Assembly: GCA_017416155.1 (NCBI GenBank) | Contig: JAFQDE010000004.1 | Span: forward strand, 1-64,000 | Source: Tyzzerella sp. | GTDB taxonomy: Bacteria > Bacillota > Clostridia > Lachnospirales > Lachnospiraceae | Reading direction: 5' to 3' | DNA length: 64,000 nt | In this document: one piece after another, positions 1 to 8,909 of the stretch | Layout of the letters: each line of letters opens with the position of its first letter | Position numbering within the stretch: the stretch's first letter is position 1 | Translations under genes and position numbers: made by a program | The notes under the pieces: model-generated | Told to the model about the DNA's origin: nothing | The model's database searches: none | Seen by the model: the letters and a program-made list of their open reading frames with translations, nothing else

Positions 1-735
1 AAGTATGCCGGATACCTCTTCTGCGGTGAATGCGGTCAGAAACTGTATCTGCACAGATGCAAGTCCCTTGCTCCCGAAAAGAACTTCTTCCAATGCGGTG
101 GATACCAAACCAAAGGCGGTACTCATTGCACGGCGCATTATATCCGAGAGCAAGTGTTGGACGAAATCGTACTTGGCAGAGTACAGAAGATGACTGCCTT
201 CGCAAGAGAGAAACCTGAAGAATTTTATGCGATGGCAACCGCAAACGGTGAAGCTGAAGCTAAGAAATTTTACTCAATGGCAGAACGGCAAAAAAGCAGC
301 TTGGAAAATCGTGTGAAGGAGATTGATAAGGTTATCCGCTGTCTGTATGAGGACAGAGTGGTCGGTCGCATCACTCCCGAACGCTACGATGAGCTGGCGT
401 GTGGATATGAGTTGGAACAAGCCGAGATCAAGCAAGAACTCGAAAGCATATCGGCAAAAATTGCAGAAATGGATATGCGTGAGATATGCATCAAAGAGTT
501 CATTGAAAAGGCAAAGGAAATTGTGGATATGGATAAGCTGACACCCCAAATCCTTCGGGCATTTGTTCTCCGCATCGATGTATACGAGAAAACAGAAAAG
601 TTCTCGCGCAAATGCGGAAACTATATCGAAATCCACTACACCTTCCAGCCAAAGCCTCGCACCACCTCCAAGACGGCGGTATCCACAATAGCGGTGATAC
701 CGATGGAACTGCAAATGGCAGCGTTAAATGCCTAA
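1..735 (+). CDS. Large serine recombinase, C-terminal part (5' end outside window)
   Basis: The reading frame is open from base 1, so the N-terminal catalytic resolvase domain lies outside the window. What remains starts with a zinc beta-ribbon (CGECG near the start, then a second Cys-containing half ending HCTAHYIRE) that large serine integrases use for DNA binding. A long charged coiled coil follows, then a C-terminal block (TPQILRAFVLRIDVYEK...IEIHYTF) resembling DUF4368, typical of recombinases of Tn1549/Tn5397-like conjugative elements. The role is excision and integration of the element that carries it. The next gene is an ordinary chromosomal hydrolase on the other strand, so this probably marks the element's right end. 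Family assignment is from motifs; the exact element cannot be named from this fragment. Confidence 0.85.
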   Translation, partial: KYAGYLFCGECGQKLYLHRCKSLAPEKNFFQCGGYQTKGGTHCTAHYIREQVLDEIVLGRVQKMTAFAREKPEEFYAMATANGEAEAKKFYSMAERQKSSLENRVKEIDKVIRCLYEDRVVGRITPERYDELACGYELEQAEIKQELESISAKIAEMDMREICIKEFIEKAKEIVDMDKLTPQILRAFVLRIDVYEKTEKFSRKCGNYIEIHYTFQPKPRTTSKTAVSTIAVIPMELQMAALNA

Positions 736-743
736 AAACAGCA

Positions 744-774
744 GTAACCGGAAGGCATTATGCCTTCCGGTTAC
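744..774. repeat. Perfect 14-bp inverted repeat after the recombinase gene
   Basis: Bases 744-757 (GTAACCGGAAGGCA) pair perfectly with 761-774 across a 3-base loop. No T-run follows on either strand, so a plain intrinsic terminator is doubtful. It sits 9 bases after the recombinase stop, where the mobile element's end or a transcription block would be expected. Confidence 0.7.
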
Positions 775-827
775 ATACCGCACCATTTACTCCGTTAAGA
801 ATAACGGGCAAAAATGCAGTTGTTTTT

Positions 828-1772
828 TTATTGATACTGTTCTGAAAATTCTTTTAATGCTTTAAAGTACCCATCATTATCTAAGAGATAACTCATTCCA
901 TGTCCGGCGTTGGCAACTGTAAATAGTTTTTTGGGTGCGACACACATATCATAGTTCGCTCGGCTCATATCACAAGGAACAAAGTCATCTCTTTCACCAT
1001 GAATAAAAATGATAGGAATTCGACAATTCTTCATTGCTTCAATGGGAGATGTTTCCTCCAAATCGAAGTGACCAAACAGTTTTGCACCTAGTTTGACAAA
1101 CGGATATAATAATTTTGGCGGTAAATGCATATCGCGAATTACTTTTGTAATAATCTCCTTTGCTGATGTGTATCCGCAATCGGCCAGAGCGCTGACTACA
1201 TTTGGCGGCAAATCCATTGCGGAAGCCATCATGACAGTTGAGGCTCCCATGGAGATTCCGGTCAGAATAATTTTCACATCTTTTCCGAAATGTTCTACCA
1301 GGAAGTTCACCCAGGCCAGACAGTCTCGGCTTTCGTTGATGCCGAAACTGATAACGTTTCCCTCGCTAAAACCACTGGTCCGCTGGTCGACAATCAGTAC
1401 GCTCCGGCCGAGTGAAAAGCAACGTTGTACGGCGCCACTCAGGTCCCTCTCTGCATTGCCGCGGTATCCGTGAAACATCAGCTCAATCGGCGCATCCGGT
1501 GTGTGCTCAAAGTATTTTCCGGATAGTTTTAATCCGTCAAAGGATGTGATTGTGAAGCGCTCCTGAGGAAACGTGCGAGTTTCTTTTGTCCATGCAATCA
1601 TCTGCTCATGGTATGGCTCATATATCTTTCCTTTTGGAAGGTCAAATTCTTCAGGGTTTTTCGGTTTCCTCTTCGGGGCATAGAAAGCCATGCGGAAGCA
1701 GATATAGGAAGTGACCAAAGTGAGTATGGCTCCAAGCAATATTAAAAATAATAAAAGATATAATAATTTCAT
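828..1772 (-). CDS. Alpha/beta hydrolase with N-terminal membrane anchor
   Basis: A 314-residue serine hydrolase of the alpha/beta fold. Residues 2-27 form one hydrophobic segment, so the enzyme is probably anchored in the membrane with the catalytic domain outside or at the surface. The nucleophile elbow GISMGAS is near residue 174; an acid-containing GERDDFVP and the histidine of NAGHGMSY near the C-terminus complete a plausible triad. This resembles the YqkD/Bem46-like peptidase S9-type group, but the substrate cannot be read from sequence. ATG at 1772 is preceded by GGAGAG. It is the first chromosomal gene beside the mobile element end and is transcribed towards it. Confidence 0.85.
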   Translation of the reverse strand: MKLLYLLLFLILLGAILTLVTSYICFRMAFYAPKRKPKNPEEFDLPKGKIYEPYHEQMIAWTKETRTFPQERFTITSFDGLKLSGKYFEHTPDAPIELMFHGYRGNAERDLSGAVQRCFSLGRSVLIVDQRTSGFSEGNVISFGINESRDCLAWVNFLVEHFGKDVKIILTGISMGASTVMMASAMDLPPNVVSALADCGYTSAKEIITKVIRDMHLPPKLLYPFVKLGAKLFGHFDLEETSPIEAMKNCRIPIIFIHGERDDFVPCDMSRANYDMCVAPKKLFTVANAGHGMSYLLDNDGYFKALKEFSEQYQ

Positions 1773-1868
1773 TTTTGCTCTCCATAGATTTATTGGGGTA
1801 TTATACCTCTTTTAAAAATATAATTCAAGTTTTGGAAGTGTGAATTTGTTGTTTCTTCTAGTCGATTG

Positions 1869-1877
1869 TGTTATACT
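1869..1877 (+). promoter_or_regulatory. Extended -10 promoter of the GH25 gene
   Basis: TGTTATACT fits an extended -10 (TGn-TATACT). A TTGTTG at 1846-1851 is 20 bases upstream, a poor -35 distance, so the TG extension would have to compensate. It is 33 bases before the GH25 start. Confidence 0.4.
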
Positions 1878-1909
1878 CTTTATAATTTCCCAAAAAGGAG
1901 GAAGTATGA

Positions 1910-3638
1910 ATGCAAACATATCAAAAACCAAATTTTTTCAGAAGAAGAAATCATAATAAAAAAATGTTTATTATAGTAGCAATTGTAATAGCAGTTGTTT
2001 TAGCAATCGTCATTACTTTGATTGCTACCAATGTCGGCAAAAGAAAAACATCCTCTGAGAAGAATGAAAAAGAAGATGTTGTTTACAACACCACATTGAT
2101 AGGAGATGCAGAGCAGGACCCTGAAAATGTTGAGACTGAGGAAGAAGAAGGAACCAGTGTTGACGCGCGGGATTTGGCGGAGGAAAGAGGTCGTAGCAAC
2201 GGAATTGACGTTTCCAAATGGCAGGGCAAGATTGACTGGAAGAAGGTAAAAGATAGTGGAATTGAGTTCGCGTTTATCCGTATCGGCTATCGCGGAGAAA
2301 ATGGTATTGTATATAAGGATGATAATGCAGACTATAACATTCAGCAGGCTCAGAAGGCAGGTGTGCTGGTAGGTGTTTATTTCTTTTCAACAGCAGTGAG
2401 TGAGACAGAGGCAAAGGAAGAAGCGGAGTGGACCTTGAAGGCAATTGAGGGCTATAAGATATCGTATCCGGTTGTATACGATTGCGAAGGATATAAGAAT
2501 TCTACGAGCAGAATGTTTGATTTATCGGCTACGGAACGAACCTCTCATGCCATGAACATTTTTAGAGACGATTAAACAGGCAGGCTATGATGCCATGTTC
2601 TATGGGGCACTGAATGAGATGGAAGATGCGACATGTTGGAATATTGAGAAAATAGAGAAAAAATATAAAATCTGGGTGGCACAGTATTCCGGAGAGGTTT
2701 ATCCACAGAAAGACAAACCGGATTACCAGGGGGAGACATCTGCTTGGCAGTATACCAATAAAGGACATGTGAATGGCGTGTCTGGCAATGTGGATATGGT
2801 TGTATGTTATTTTAAGAAAAAGGAGGCAGCAGCGAAAAATCCATCTGCAGAACCGGAGACAGCAAAAGCCCCTCTTACAGATGAAGAGAAGTTATATACA
2901 GCTGTTAATGAGCAGGTGACAGCGAAGGAGTTGACGAATCTTCGTACAGCTGCGACGACAAAAAGTGATATTGTAGTCGCTCTGAAAAACGGTGAGGTAG
3001 TAACAAGAATCGGTGTAGGTAAAAATGGTTGGTCAAAGCTTCAGTATAACGGGAAAACCGTTTATGCAATCACCAGTTACCTGACAACAGATTTGGAAGC
3101 AAACCAAACAACTCAGATGCAGGGGCAACAGAAAGATATTGTGGAAGGACATGAGTTTACGCCAAAGAGTGATAGAGTGACGGCGAAGGAATATGTGAAT
3201 CTGCGTCTGCTTCCGACGACGGATAGTGAATCGGTTGGTCAATTAAAAAGCGGTGAATTCTTGGAGAGAACGGCAGTCAGTAACAAGGGGTGGTCCAGAC
3301 TGATTTATAATGGGCAGACAGTATACGCAAAGACCAGTTTGCTCAGCAATGAGGTGGTTGAACAGACAACACCTTCCACACCACCTACAGACAGTGATGG
3401 TTATACATCGGTAGATGAGCAGGTAACGGCAAAGGATGCGACGAATCTTCGTACCAAGCCGACAACAGGAGAAGGCTCAGAGGTTGTTCATAAATTGCAA
3501 AGAGGAGAGTATGTAAAAAGAATCGGTGTTCACACCAATGGATGGTCGAAGTTAGAGTACAATGGACAGATCGTATATGCTGTGTCATCATATTTAATAA
3601 CGGAACAGGTAGAGTCACCGGAACAACCGGCAGAATAG
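1910..3638 (+). pseudogene. GH25 lysozyme with three SH3 repeats, broken by a one-base frameshift
   Basis: The first reading frame (1910-2575) encodes a membrane anchor at residues 18-41, a charged spacer, and a GH25 muramidase domain beginning GIDVSKWQ with the active-site region VVYDCEGY. It stops at TAA 2573. The rest of the domain continues in the next frame (LETIKQAGYDAMFYG...WVAQYSGEVYP...WQYTNKG) after a run of five Ts at 2559-2563; four Ts would restore one continuous protein of about 575 residues. The second part carries three bacterial SH3 wall-binding repeats (about 2900-3090, 3165-3345, 3410-3600), each with the pattern VTAK..NLR.....NGWSKL.YNG. The intact product would be an anchored peptidoglycan muramidase. 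ATG 1910 lies 8 bases after AAGGAGG. It may be a true mutation or a homopolymer sequencing error. Confidence 0.85.
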
Positions 3639-3642
3639 AAAA

Positions 3643-3680
3643 CAGGCTTGGAATTTGTGGATTCCAAGCCTGAATTTTTT
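3643..3680 (+). terminator. Intrinsic terminator of the GH25 gene
   Basis: A perfect 12-bp stem (CAGGCTTGGAAT, 3643-3654, with 3661-3672) and 6-base loop is followed by AATTTTTT. It begins 5 bases after the stop codon. Confidence 0.9.
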
Positions 3681-3717
3681 GCGCACAGACCTCAACATTT
3701 GCTGTAGAGCCAACTTT

Positions 3718-5196
3718 TTAACTAAAATATTTTTTATTTTCAAAGTTTGCCTCGGATGTCAATTGAATGTTCAATTTCTTAAACTGTTTGATATCTACAG
3801 ACGATAACATAACAGACGAGTGCGCCTGACAGCCTCGAAGGTTCGGTATCTGTTCCAAAGCCAACTTAGCATTCTGATCTGTTGCTGCGCATATGGAAAG
3901 AGCAATGAGTACTTCGTCTGTATGAAGTCTTGGATTCTTGCTTCCAAGGCATTCCAGTTTCAATTTCTGAATTGGCTCAATAACAGTCGGTGAAATGAGA
4001 TGCAGTGCATCGTCTAATCCGGCAAGAGTTTTAAGCGCATTGAGCAACATCGCTGCAGATGCACCAAGGAGAGGTGTCGTCTTTCCGGTAATGATTGTAC
4101 CATCCTCCAGCTCCAATGCGACAGCAGGACTTCCTGTCTCTTTTGCACGCTTCATTGCAGCATCGACTACTTTACGTTTTGCAATGGTAATATGTGCCTG
4201 ATTCATAAGGAGCTTAATTTTATATATTTCTCCTTCATCGGAAGTTCCCTGTGCCAATCCTTTGAGAGCAGAATAGTATCTGCGGATAATTTCTTGATTA
4301 GATGCTTCGCGGCATACCTCATCATCGCAGATACAGTTACCAGCCATATTTACACCCATGTCTGTAGGAGACTTGTATGGGTTCTTTCCATAGATTTTTT
4401 CAAAAATCGCATCTAAAACAGGAAAAATCTCCACATCACGGTTATAATTTACCGTAGTTTCGCCATAAGCTTCCAAATGGAAGGGGTCAATCATGTTGAC
4501 GTCATTCAGGTCTGCAGTTGCAGCCTCGTATGCAAGATTCACAGGATGTTTTAACGGAATGTTCCATATCGGGAATGTTTCAAACTTGGCATAACCTGCG
4601 TGAATGCCACGTTTATGCTCGTGGTAGAGCTGTGATAGGCAGGTTGCCATCTTACCACTTCCCGGCCCCGGGGCTGTAATGATAACAAGAGGTCTGGTTG
4701 TCTCAATGTAATCATTCTTGCCATATCCTTCGTCACTCACAATCAAAGGAATGTTGGAAGGATAACCTTCTATATTATAATGAGTATATACTTTTATTTT
4801 TAATTTTTCCAAGCGAGATTTGAAAGCATTTGCGCTCGCCTGTCCTGCATACTGGGTAATTACGACACTTCCGACATAGAGACCTTGTTCTTTAAAAGAG
4901 TCCATGAGTCGCAATACATCTATGTCGTAAGTGATGCCAAGGTCGCCGCGTACTTTGTTCTTCTCAATATCTCCTGCACTGATAACAATCACAATCTCAG
5001 CCTGGTCTGATAATTGCATGAGTAATTTTAACTTGCTGTCTGGAGCGAATCCCGGAAGCACTCTGGAAGCATGGTAATCGTCAAATAGTTTTCCACCAAA
5101 TTCCAGATATAGTTTGTTATCAAACTTACTGATTCTCTCGCGGATATGTTCCGATTGCAGTTGTAGATATTTTTCATTATCAAATCCGATTTTCAT
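3718..5196 (-). CDS. DUF1846 family protein
   Basis: A 492-residue cytosolic protein of the DUF1846 family, common in Firmicutes and Actinobacteria and without an established biochemical role that I can state. The glycine-rich loop ITAPGPGSGK in the middle resembles a nucleotide-binding P-loop, and MNQAHITIAKRKVVDAAM and the C-terminal acid/hydrophobic region are family-like. I chose ATG 5196 (MKIGFDNEKYL), which is the usual family start and is preceded by AAGGAAG; 20 further in-frame codons upstream look non-coding. It is transcribed divergently from ftsH. Confidence 0.85.
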   Translation of the reverse strand: MKIGFDNEKYLQLQSEHIRERISKFDNKLYLEFGGKLFDDYHASRVLPGFAPDSKLKLLMQLSDQAEIVIVISAGDIEKNKVRGDLGITYDIDVLRLMDSFKEQGLYVGSVVITQYAGQASANAFKSRLEKLKIKVYTHYNIEGYPSNIPLIVSDEGYGKNDYIETTRPLVIITAPGPGSGKMATCLSQLYHEHKRGIHAGYAKFETFPIWNIPLKHPVNLAYEAATADLNDVNMIDPFHLEAYGETTVNYNRDVEIFPVLDAIFEKIYGKNPYKSPTDMGVNMAGNCICDDEVCREASNQEIIRRYYSALKGLAQGTSDEGEIYKIKLLMNQAHITIAKRKVVDAAMKRAKETGSPAVALELEDGTIITGKTTPLLGASAAMLLNALKTLAGLDDALHLISPTVIEPIQKLKLECLGSKNPRLHTDEVLIALSICAATDQNAKLALEQIPNLRGCQAHSSVMLSSVDIKQFKKLNIQLTSEANFENKKYFS

Positions 5197-5364
5197 AAAT
5201 TCGCTCTTCCTTATCCATCGTTTTCTTTTTTGAAAGGTAGAATAATAAACTACCAAAATAGTATACTACAATTCATATGACTTTATCTAGTCCTAATAGA
5301 TGGAATTTTTACAATTTTTTTAGAAAAATGTGGTGTAATTCACAATGTTTTCATAATGTTTTGG

Positions 5365-5393
5365 TTGAATTATAAACAATCTGACTTTATAAT
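5365..5393 (+). promoter_or_regulatory. Sigma-A type promoter of ftsH
   Basis: TTGAAT (5365-5370), a 17-base spacer, and TATAAT (5388-5393). Transcription would start about 20 bases ahead of the AGGAGG preceding ftsH. Confidence 0.75.
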
Positions 5394-5420
5394 GGAGAGG
5401 TATGAGTTAGGAGGAACAAG

Positions 5421-7346
5421 ATGGACAACAACCAGAATCAGAATAAAAACAATAAAAATGATAAAAAAGCCTGGCTACTGGTACTGATTTCGACATTGAT
5501 TACAGGGTATCTCCTGTTCAGTTTGTTTAGTATGGCAGGAAAAGCTTCAAAAAAGGAAATTAGTTACGACGAATTTCTTACGATGGTCGATGATGGACGC
5601 GTGGAAGAAGTTATTATTGGCAGTGACAAGTTGACAATTATACCAAAGTCAAATACAAGCGGAAATGAATGGCAACAATTATTCCCGGGAATGAAGATTA
5701 CTTATTATACAGGCGTAGTGAAGGATGATACCTTGACGGAGCGTTTGTATGAGGAAGACGTGAAGTTTAGCTCCGAAATACCGGATACAGTGACGGCATT
5801 AATTATGAATATTGTGTTTACACTTGTGCTTCCGTTTGTGCTTATATTTGTATTTATGAGTTTTATGATGAAGAAGATGTCTAAGGGTGGCGGCATCATG
5901 GGTATTGGAAAAAGTAATGCCAAGATGTATGTAGAGAAAGAAACAGGTGTTACTTTTAAGGATGTTGCAGGACAGGATGAGGCGAAGGAATCATTGCAGG
6001 AAGTAGTGGATTTCTTGCATAACCCGAAGAAATATACAGAAGTGGGTGCAAAACTTCCTAAGGGAGCACTTTTAGTTGGGCCTCCGGGAACCGGTAAGAC
6101 ATTGCTTGCAAAAGCGGTTGCAGGAGAGGCAAAGGTTCCGTTCTTCTCTGTATCGGGATCTGAGTTCGTGGAAATGTATGTCGGCGTTGGTGCGTCCAGA
6201 GTGCGTGATCTCTTTAAACAGGCACAGACAATGGCACCATGTATTATCTTTATCGATGAGATTGATGCCATCGGTAAGAGTCGTGACAACGCATTGGGAA
6301 GCAACGATGAGCGTGAGCAGACATTGAATCAGATTCTTTCTGAAATGGATGGATTTTCAACCGATAAAGGATTACTGTTGTTGGCGGCGACAAATAGACC
6401 GGAAGTTTTAGACCCGGCACTTCTTCGACCAGGACGTTTTGATAGGCGTATTATTGTAGACAAACCGGATCTGAAGGGACGTATTGATACATTAAAAGTA
6501 CATTCAAAAGATGTACGAATGGATGAAACGGTGGATTTGGAGGCAATCGCACTTGCGACTTCCGGAGCAGTTGGTTCTGATTTGGCCAATATGATTAACG
6601 AGGCGGCAATTACAGCAGTAAAACACGGAAGACGCGTAGTTTCACAGTCCGACCTGTTTGAAGCTGTGGAAGTTGTTTTAGTAGGTAAAGAGAAAAAAGA
6701 CCGTATCATGAATGCAGAGGAGCGAAGAATCGTTTCATATCATGAAGTCGGGCATGCGCTTGTCAGTGCACTTCAAAAAGATGCGGAGCCGGTTCAAAAG
6801 ATTACGATTGTACCGAGAACCATGGGAGCGCTTGGTTATGTAATGCAGACACCGGAGGAAGAGAAATTCCTTAATACCAAGAGTGAATTGGATGCGATGC
6901 TTGTAGGACTTCTTGCAGGACGTGCAGCGGAGGAAATTGTATTTGACACAGTAACAACAGGTGCTTCCAACGATATCGAACGTGCGACCAGTCTTGCAAG
7001 AGCAATGGTGACACAGTACGGTATGTCAGAACGATTTGGATTGATGGGACTGGAATCTGTTCAACATAAGTATTTGGATGGACGTGCAGTTATGAACTGT
7101 GGTGAAGCAACAGCTTCTGAGATTGACCAGGAAGTTATGAAGATGCTGAAAGCTTCTTATGAAGAGGCAAAACGACTTCTGTCAGAAAATCGAAAAGCAT
7201 TGGATGAGATTGCAGCATTTTTGATTGAAAAAGAGACAATTACCGGTAAAGAATTTATGGAAATCTTCCACAAAATAAATGGAAACGCAGATGTTCCGAA
7301 AGAAGATCTCGAGGCACTTCCGGAAGCAGAATTTGAAGAAGAATAA
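5421..7346 (+). CDS. ftsH: ATP-dependent zinc metalloprotease FtsH
   Basis: A 641-residue membrane-bound AAA+ protease that unfolds and degrades membrane and regulatory proteins as a hexamer. The order is complete: membrane segment at about 16-36, extracytoplasmic domain, second membrane segment at about 128-150, AAA module with Walker A GPPGTGKT (about 220) and Walker [12 protein letters not shown] (about 275), SRH arginines in [10 protein letters not shown], and the M41 zinc site HEVGH (about 440; the usual form is HEAGH), with the downstream acid in the [12 protein letters not shown] region. The C-terminal tail is acidic ([11 protein letters not shown]). AGGAGG precedes ATG 5421. It stands alone between a promoter and a terminator. 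Confidence 0.98.
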   Translation: MDNNQNQNKNNKNDKKAWLLVLISTLITGYLLFSLFSMAGKASKKEISYDEFLTMVDDGRVEEVIIGSDKLTIIPKSNTSGNEWQQLFPGMKITYYTGVVKDDTLTERLYEEDVKFSSEIPDTVTALIMNIVFTLVLPFVLIFVFMSFMMKKMSKGGGIMGIGKSNAKMYVEKETGVTFKDVAGQDEAKESLQEVVDFLHNPKKYTEVGAKLPKGALLVGPPGTGKTLLAKAVAGEAKVPFFSVSGSEFVEMYVGVGASRVRDLFKQAQTMAPCIIFIDEIDAIGKSRDNALGSNDEREQTLNQILSEMDGFSTDKGLLLLAATNRPEVLDPALLRPGRFDRRIIVDKPDLKGRIDTLKVHSKDVRMDETVDLEAIALATSGAVGSDLANMINEAAITAVKHGRRVVSQSDLFEAVEVVLVGKEKKDRIMNAEERRIVSYHEVGHALVSALQKDAEPVQKITIVPRTMGALGYVMQTPEEEKFLNTKSELDAMLVGLLAGRAAEEIVFDTVTTGASNDIERATSLARAMVTQYGMSERFGLMGLESVQHKYLDGRAVMNCGEATASEIDQEVMKMLKASYEEAKRLLSENRKALDEIAAFLIEKETITGKEFMEIFHKINGNADVPKEDLEALPEAEFEEE

Positions 7347-7351
7347 TAGAG

Positions 7352-7393
7352 CAAGGTGGTTTGGATGCATGGTCTGAACCACCTTGTTTTCTT
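7352..7393 (+). terminator. Terminator after ftsH
   Basis: CAAGGTGGTT (7352-7361) pairs with AACCACCTTG (7377-7386), followed by TTTTCTT. Confidence 0.85.
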
Positions 7394-7429
7394 ATAGAAA
7401 AATGCTATAAACACATTCGGAAGTATCGA

Positions 7430-7459
7430 TTAGACTGCCCAAATGCCCCATGCTAAAAT
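7430..7459 (+). promoter_or_regulatory. Possible promoter of the YedE/TusA pair
   Basis: TTAGAC (7430-7435), 18 bases, TAAAAT (7454-7459). The -35 match is weak. It is the only reasonable candidate in the 148-base gap that also holds the ftsH terminator. Confidence 0.35.
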
Positions 7460-7494
7460 CAAATTAGATACAAAATAGAGGAGGAATTTGAGAC

Positions 7495-8595
7495 ATGAAA
7501 TTATCAAGTTCAAAGAAAACATTAGCTTTAGCAGGTGCTCTCTGTGGTGTAATTGCAGCAGCATTGGCATTCTTCGGAAACCCTGCAAACATGGCAATCT
7601 GTATCGCTTGTTTTATCCGTGATACAGCAGGTGCACTCGGTATGCATCAGGCAGCAGTTGTCCAATATGTAAGACCTGAGATTATCGGTATCGTGTTGGG
7701 TGCATTTATTATTTCTGTAGCAACAAAAGAGTATCGTTCTACAGCAGGATCATCACCAATGATTCGTTTCGTATTAGGCGTTATCATTATGATTGGTTCT
7801 TTAGTATTTTTAGGATGTCCATTACGTATGGTTATTCGTATGTCGGCAGGTGACTTAAATGCTTACGTTGCATTAGTAGGATTTATCCTTGGTATCCTTG
7901 CTGGTATCGTAGCACTTAAAAAAGGCTTCAGCCTTGAACGTTCTTATGAGACAACAAAGGCAGCAGGTGCTGTTCTTCCGGTTATCGTAATTGGTCTTTT
8001 AGTTGTTTTATTGGCAGCTCCACAATTACTTAAATTCAGTGAAGCAGGTCCTGGTAGCGTACACGCTCCAATCGCAATCGCTTTAGTTGGGGGATTGTTA
8101 TTCGGTGCTTTAGCTCAAAAATCAAGAATGTGCTTCGCGGGCGGAATCCGTGACGTTGTTCTTATGAAGAACTTCGACTTAATCTCAGTAGTTGGCGGAC
8201 TTTTCGTAGTTATGTTAATTTACAACATTACACAGGCTAAATTCGTTCTCGGATTTGATGTTCCTGGTATCGTTGCTCACTCTGACCACTTGTGGAACAT
8301 CCTTGGTATGTTCGTAGTTGGTTTTGCTGCCACATTAGCAGGTGGATGTCCACTTCGTCAGCTAATCTTAGCAGGACAAGGTTCTTCAGATGCAGCTATC
8401 ACAGTACTTGGTATGTTCGTTGGTGCAGCTCTTTGCCACAACTTTGGACTTGCTTCAAGTGGTACAGCTAAGAACGCTGAAACAGGTGAATTAGTATTAG
8501 GTGCAGCTTCTCAAAACGGTAAAATTGCAGTGATTATCTGTATCGTATTATTAGTTGCAATCTCAATCGCAGGAATTAAAAGAAAGAAGGCTTAA
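7495..8595 (+). CDS. YeeE/YedE family sulfur/selenium transporter
   Basis: A 366-residue, about ten-helix membrane protein. Family hallmarks are the cysteine-containing motifs FLGCPLRMVIRM, KSRMCFAGGIRD and LAGGCPLRQL, which in thiosulfate transporters of this superfamily relay the substrate by cysteine. It could import thiosulfate, or be the YedE partner of the selenium trait; the sequence does not decide. A TusA-like protein starts 3 bases after its stop, so the two are translated together. Codon choice is unusually uniform (GCA, TTA and GGT-rich), suggesting high expression. ATG 7495 follows GGAGG. Confidence 0.85.
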   Translation: MKLSSSKKTLALAGALCGVIAAALAFFGNPANMAICIACFIRDTAGALGMHQAAVVQYVRPEIIGIVLGAFIISVATKEYRSTAGSSPMIRFVLGVIIMIGSLVFLGCPLRMVIRMSAGDLNAYVALVGFILGILAGIVALKKGFSLERSYETTKAAGAVLPVIVIGLLVVLLAAPQLLKFSEAGPGSVHAPIAIALVGGLLFGALAQKSRMCFAGGIRDVVLMKNFDLISVVGGLFVVMLIYNITQAKFVLGFDVPGIVAHSDHLWNILGMFVVGFAATLAGGCPLRQLILAGQGSSDAAITVLGMFVGAALCHNFGLASSGTAKNAETGELVLGAASQNGKIAVIICIVLLVAISIAGIKRKKA

Positions 8596-8598
8596 GAT

Positions 8599-8802
8599 AT
8601 GTTTGAAGTAGATGCAAGAGGATTATCTTGTCCTCAACCACTTATGATGACAAATGATGCAATCAAGAGTCAGGAAGGACCAATCAAAGTATTGGTTAGC
8701 GAACCACATCAGAGAACAAACGTAGAAAAATTTGCAAAAGACAAAGGCAAAAAAGTTACTGTTAATGAAGTTGGTTCAGAATTTGAAATTGTAATTGAAT
8801 AG
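8599..8802 (+). CDS. TusA/YedF-like sulfurtransferase
   Basis: A 67-residue cytosolic protein with the TusA signature near the N-terminus, [12 protein letters not shown], where the cysteine of CPQP carries persulfide or selenide sulfur. It has only the TusA domain; the full-length YedF of selenium-using bacteria has a C-terminal extension that is absent here. It probably receives the sulfur species imported by the adjacent YedE-type transporter. A terminator follows 13 bases after the stop. Confidence 0.85.
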   Translation: MFEVDARGLSCPQPLMMTNDAIKSQEGPIKVLVSEPHQRTNVEKFAKDKGKKVTVNEVGSEFEIVIE

Positions 8803-8815
8803 TGAAATACATAAA

Positions 8816-8849
8816 GGAATCTGTAAATCTTATACAGATTCCTTTTTTT
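8816..8849 (+). terminator. Terminator of the YedE/TusA operon
   Basis: GGAATCTGTA (8816-8825) pairs with TACAGATTCC (8833-8842), followed by seven Ts. Confidence 0.9.
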
Positions 8850-8870
8850 AATAGAAAATCTGTATCCTTG

Positions 8871-8879
8871 TGGTATAAT
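8871..8879 (+). promoter_or_regulatory. Extended -10 promoter of uvrC
   Basis: TGGTATAAT is a perfect extended -10 with no good -35. It argues that the in-frame ATG at 8802 lies upstream of the transcript and that uvrC starts at 8910. Confidence 0.6.
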
Positions 8880-8909
8880 AAATATATTGAAAAGATCACG
8901 GAGAAAGAT

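Noticed and set aside
836..850. A 15-base string with two mismatches to the CodY box
   Set aside because: It lies in the 3' coding end of the hydrolase gene, far from any promoter, and AT-rich genomes give such matches by chance.
2559..2575. Programmed ribosomal frameshift in the GH25 gene
   Set aside because: The site lacks the usual slippery heptamer with a stimulatory structure, and no family precedent is known to me; mutation or error is simpler.
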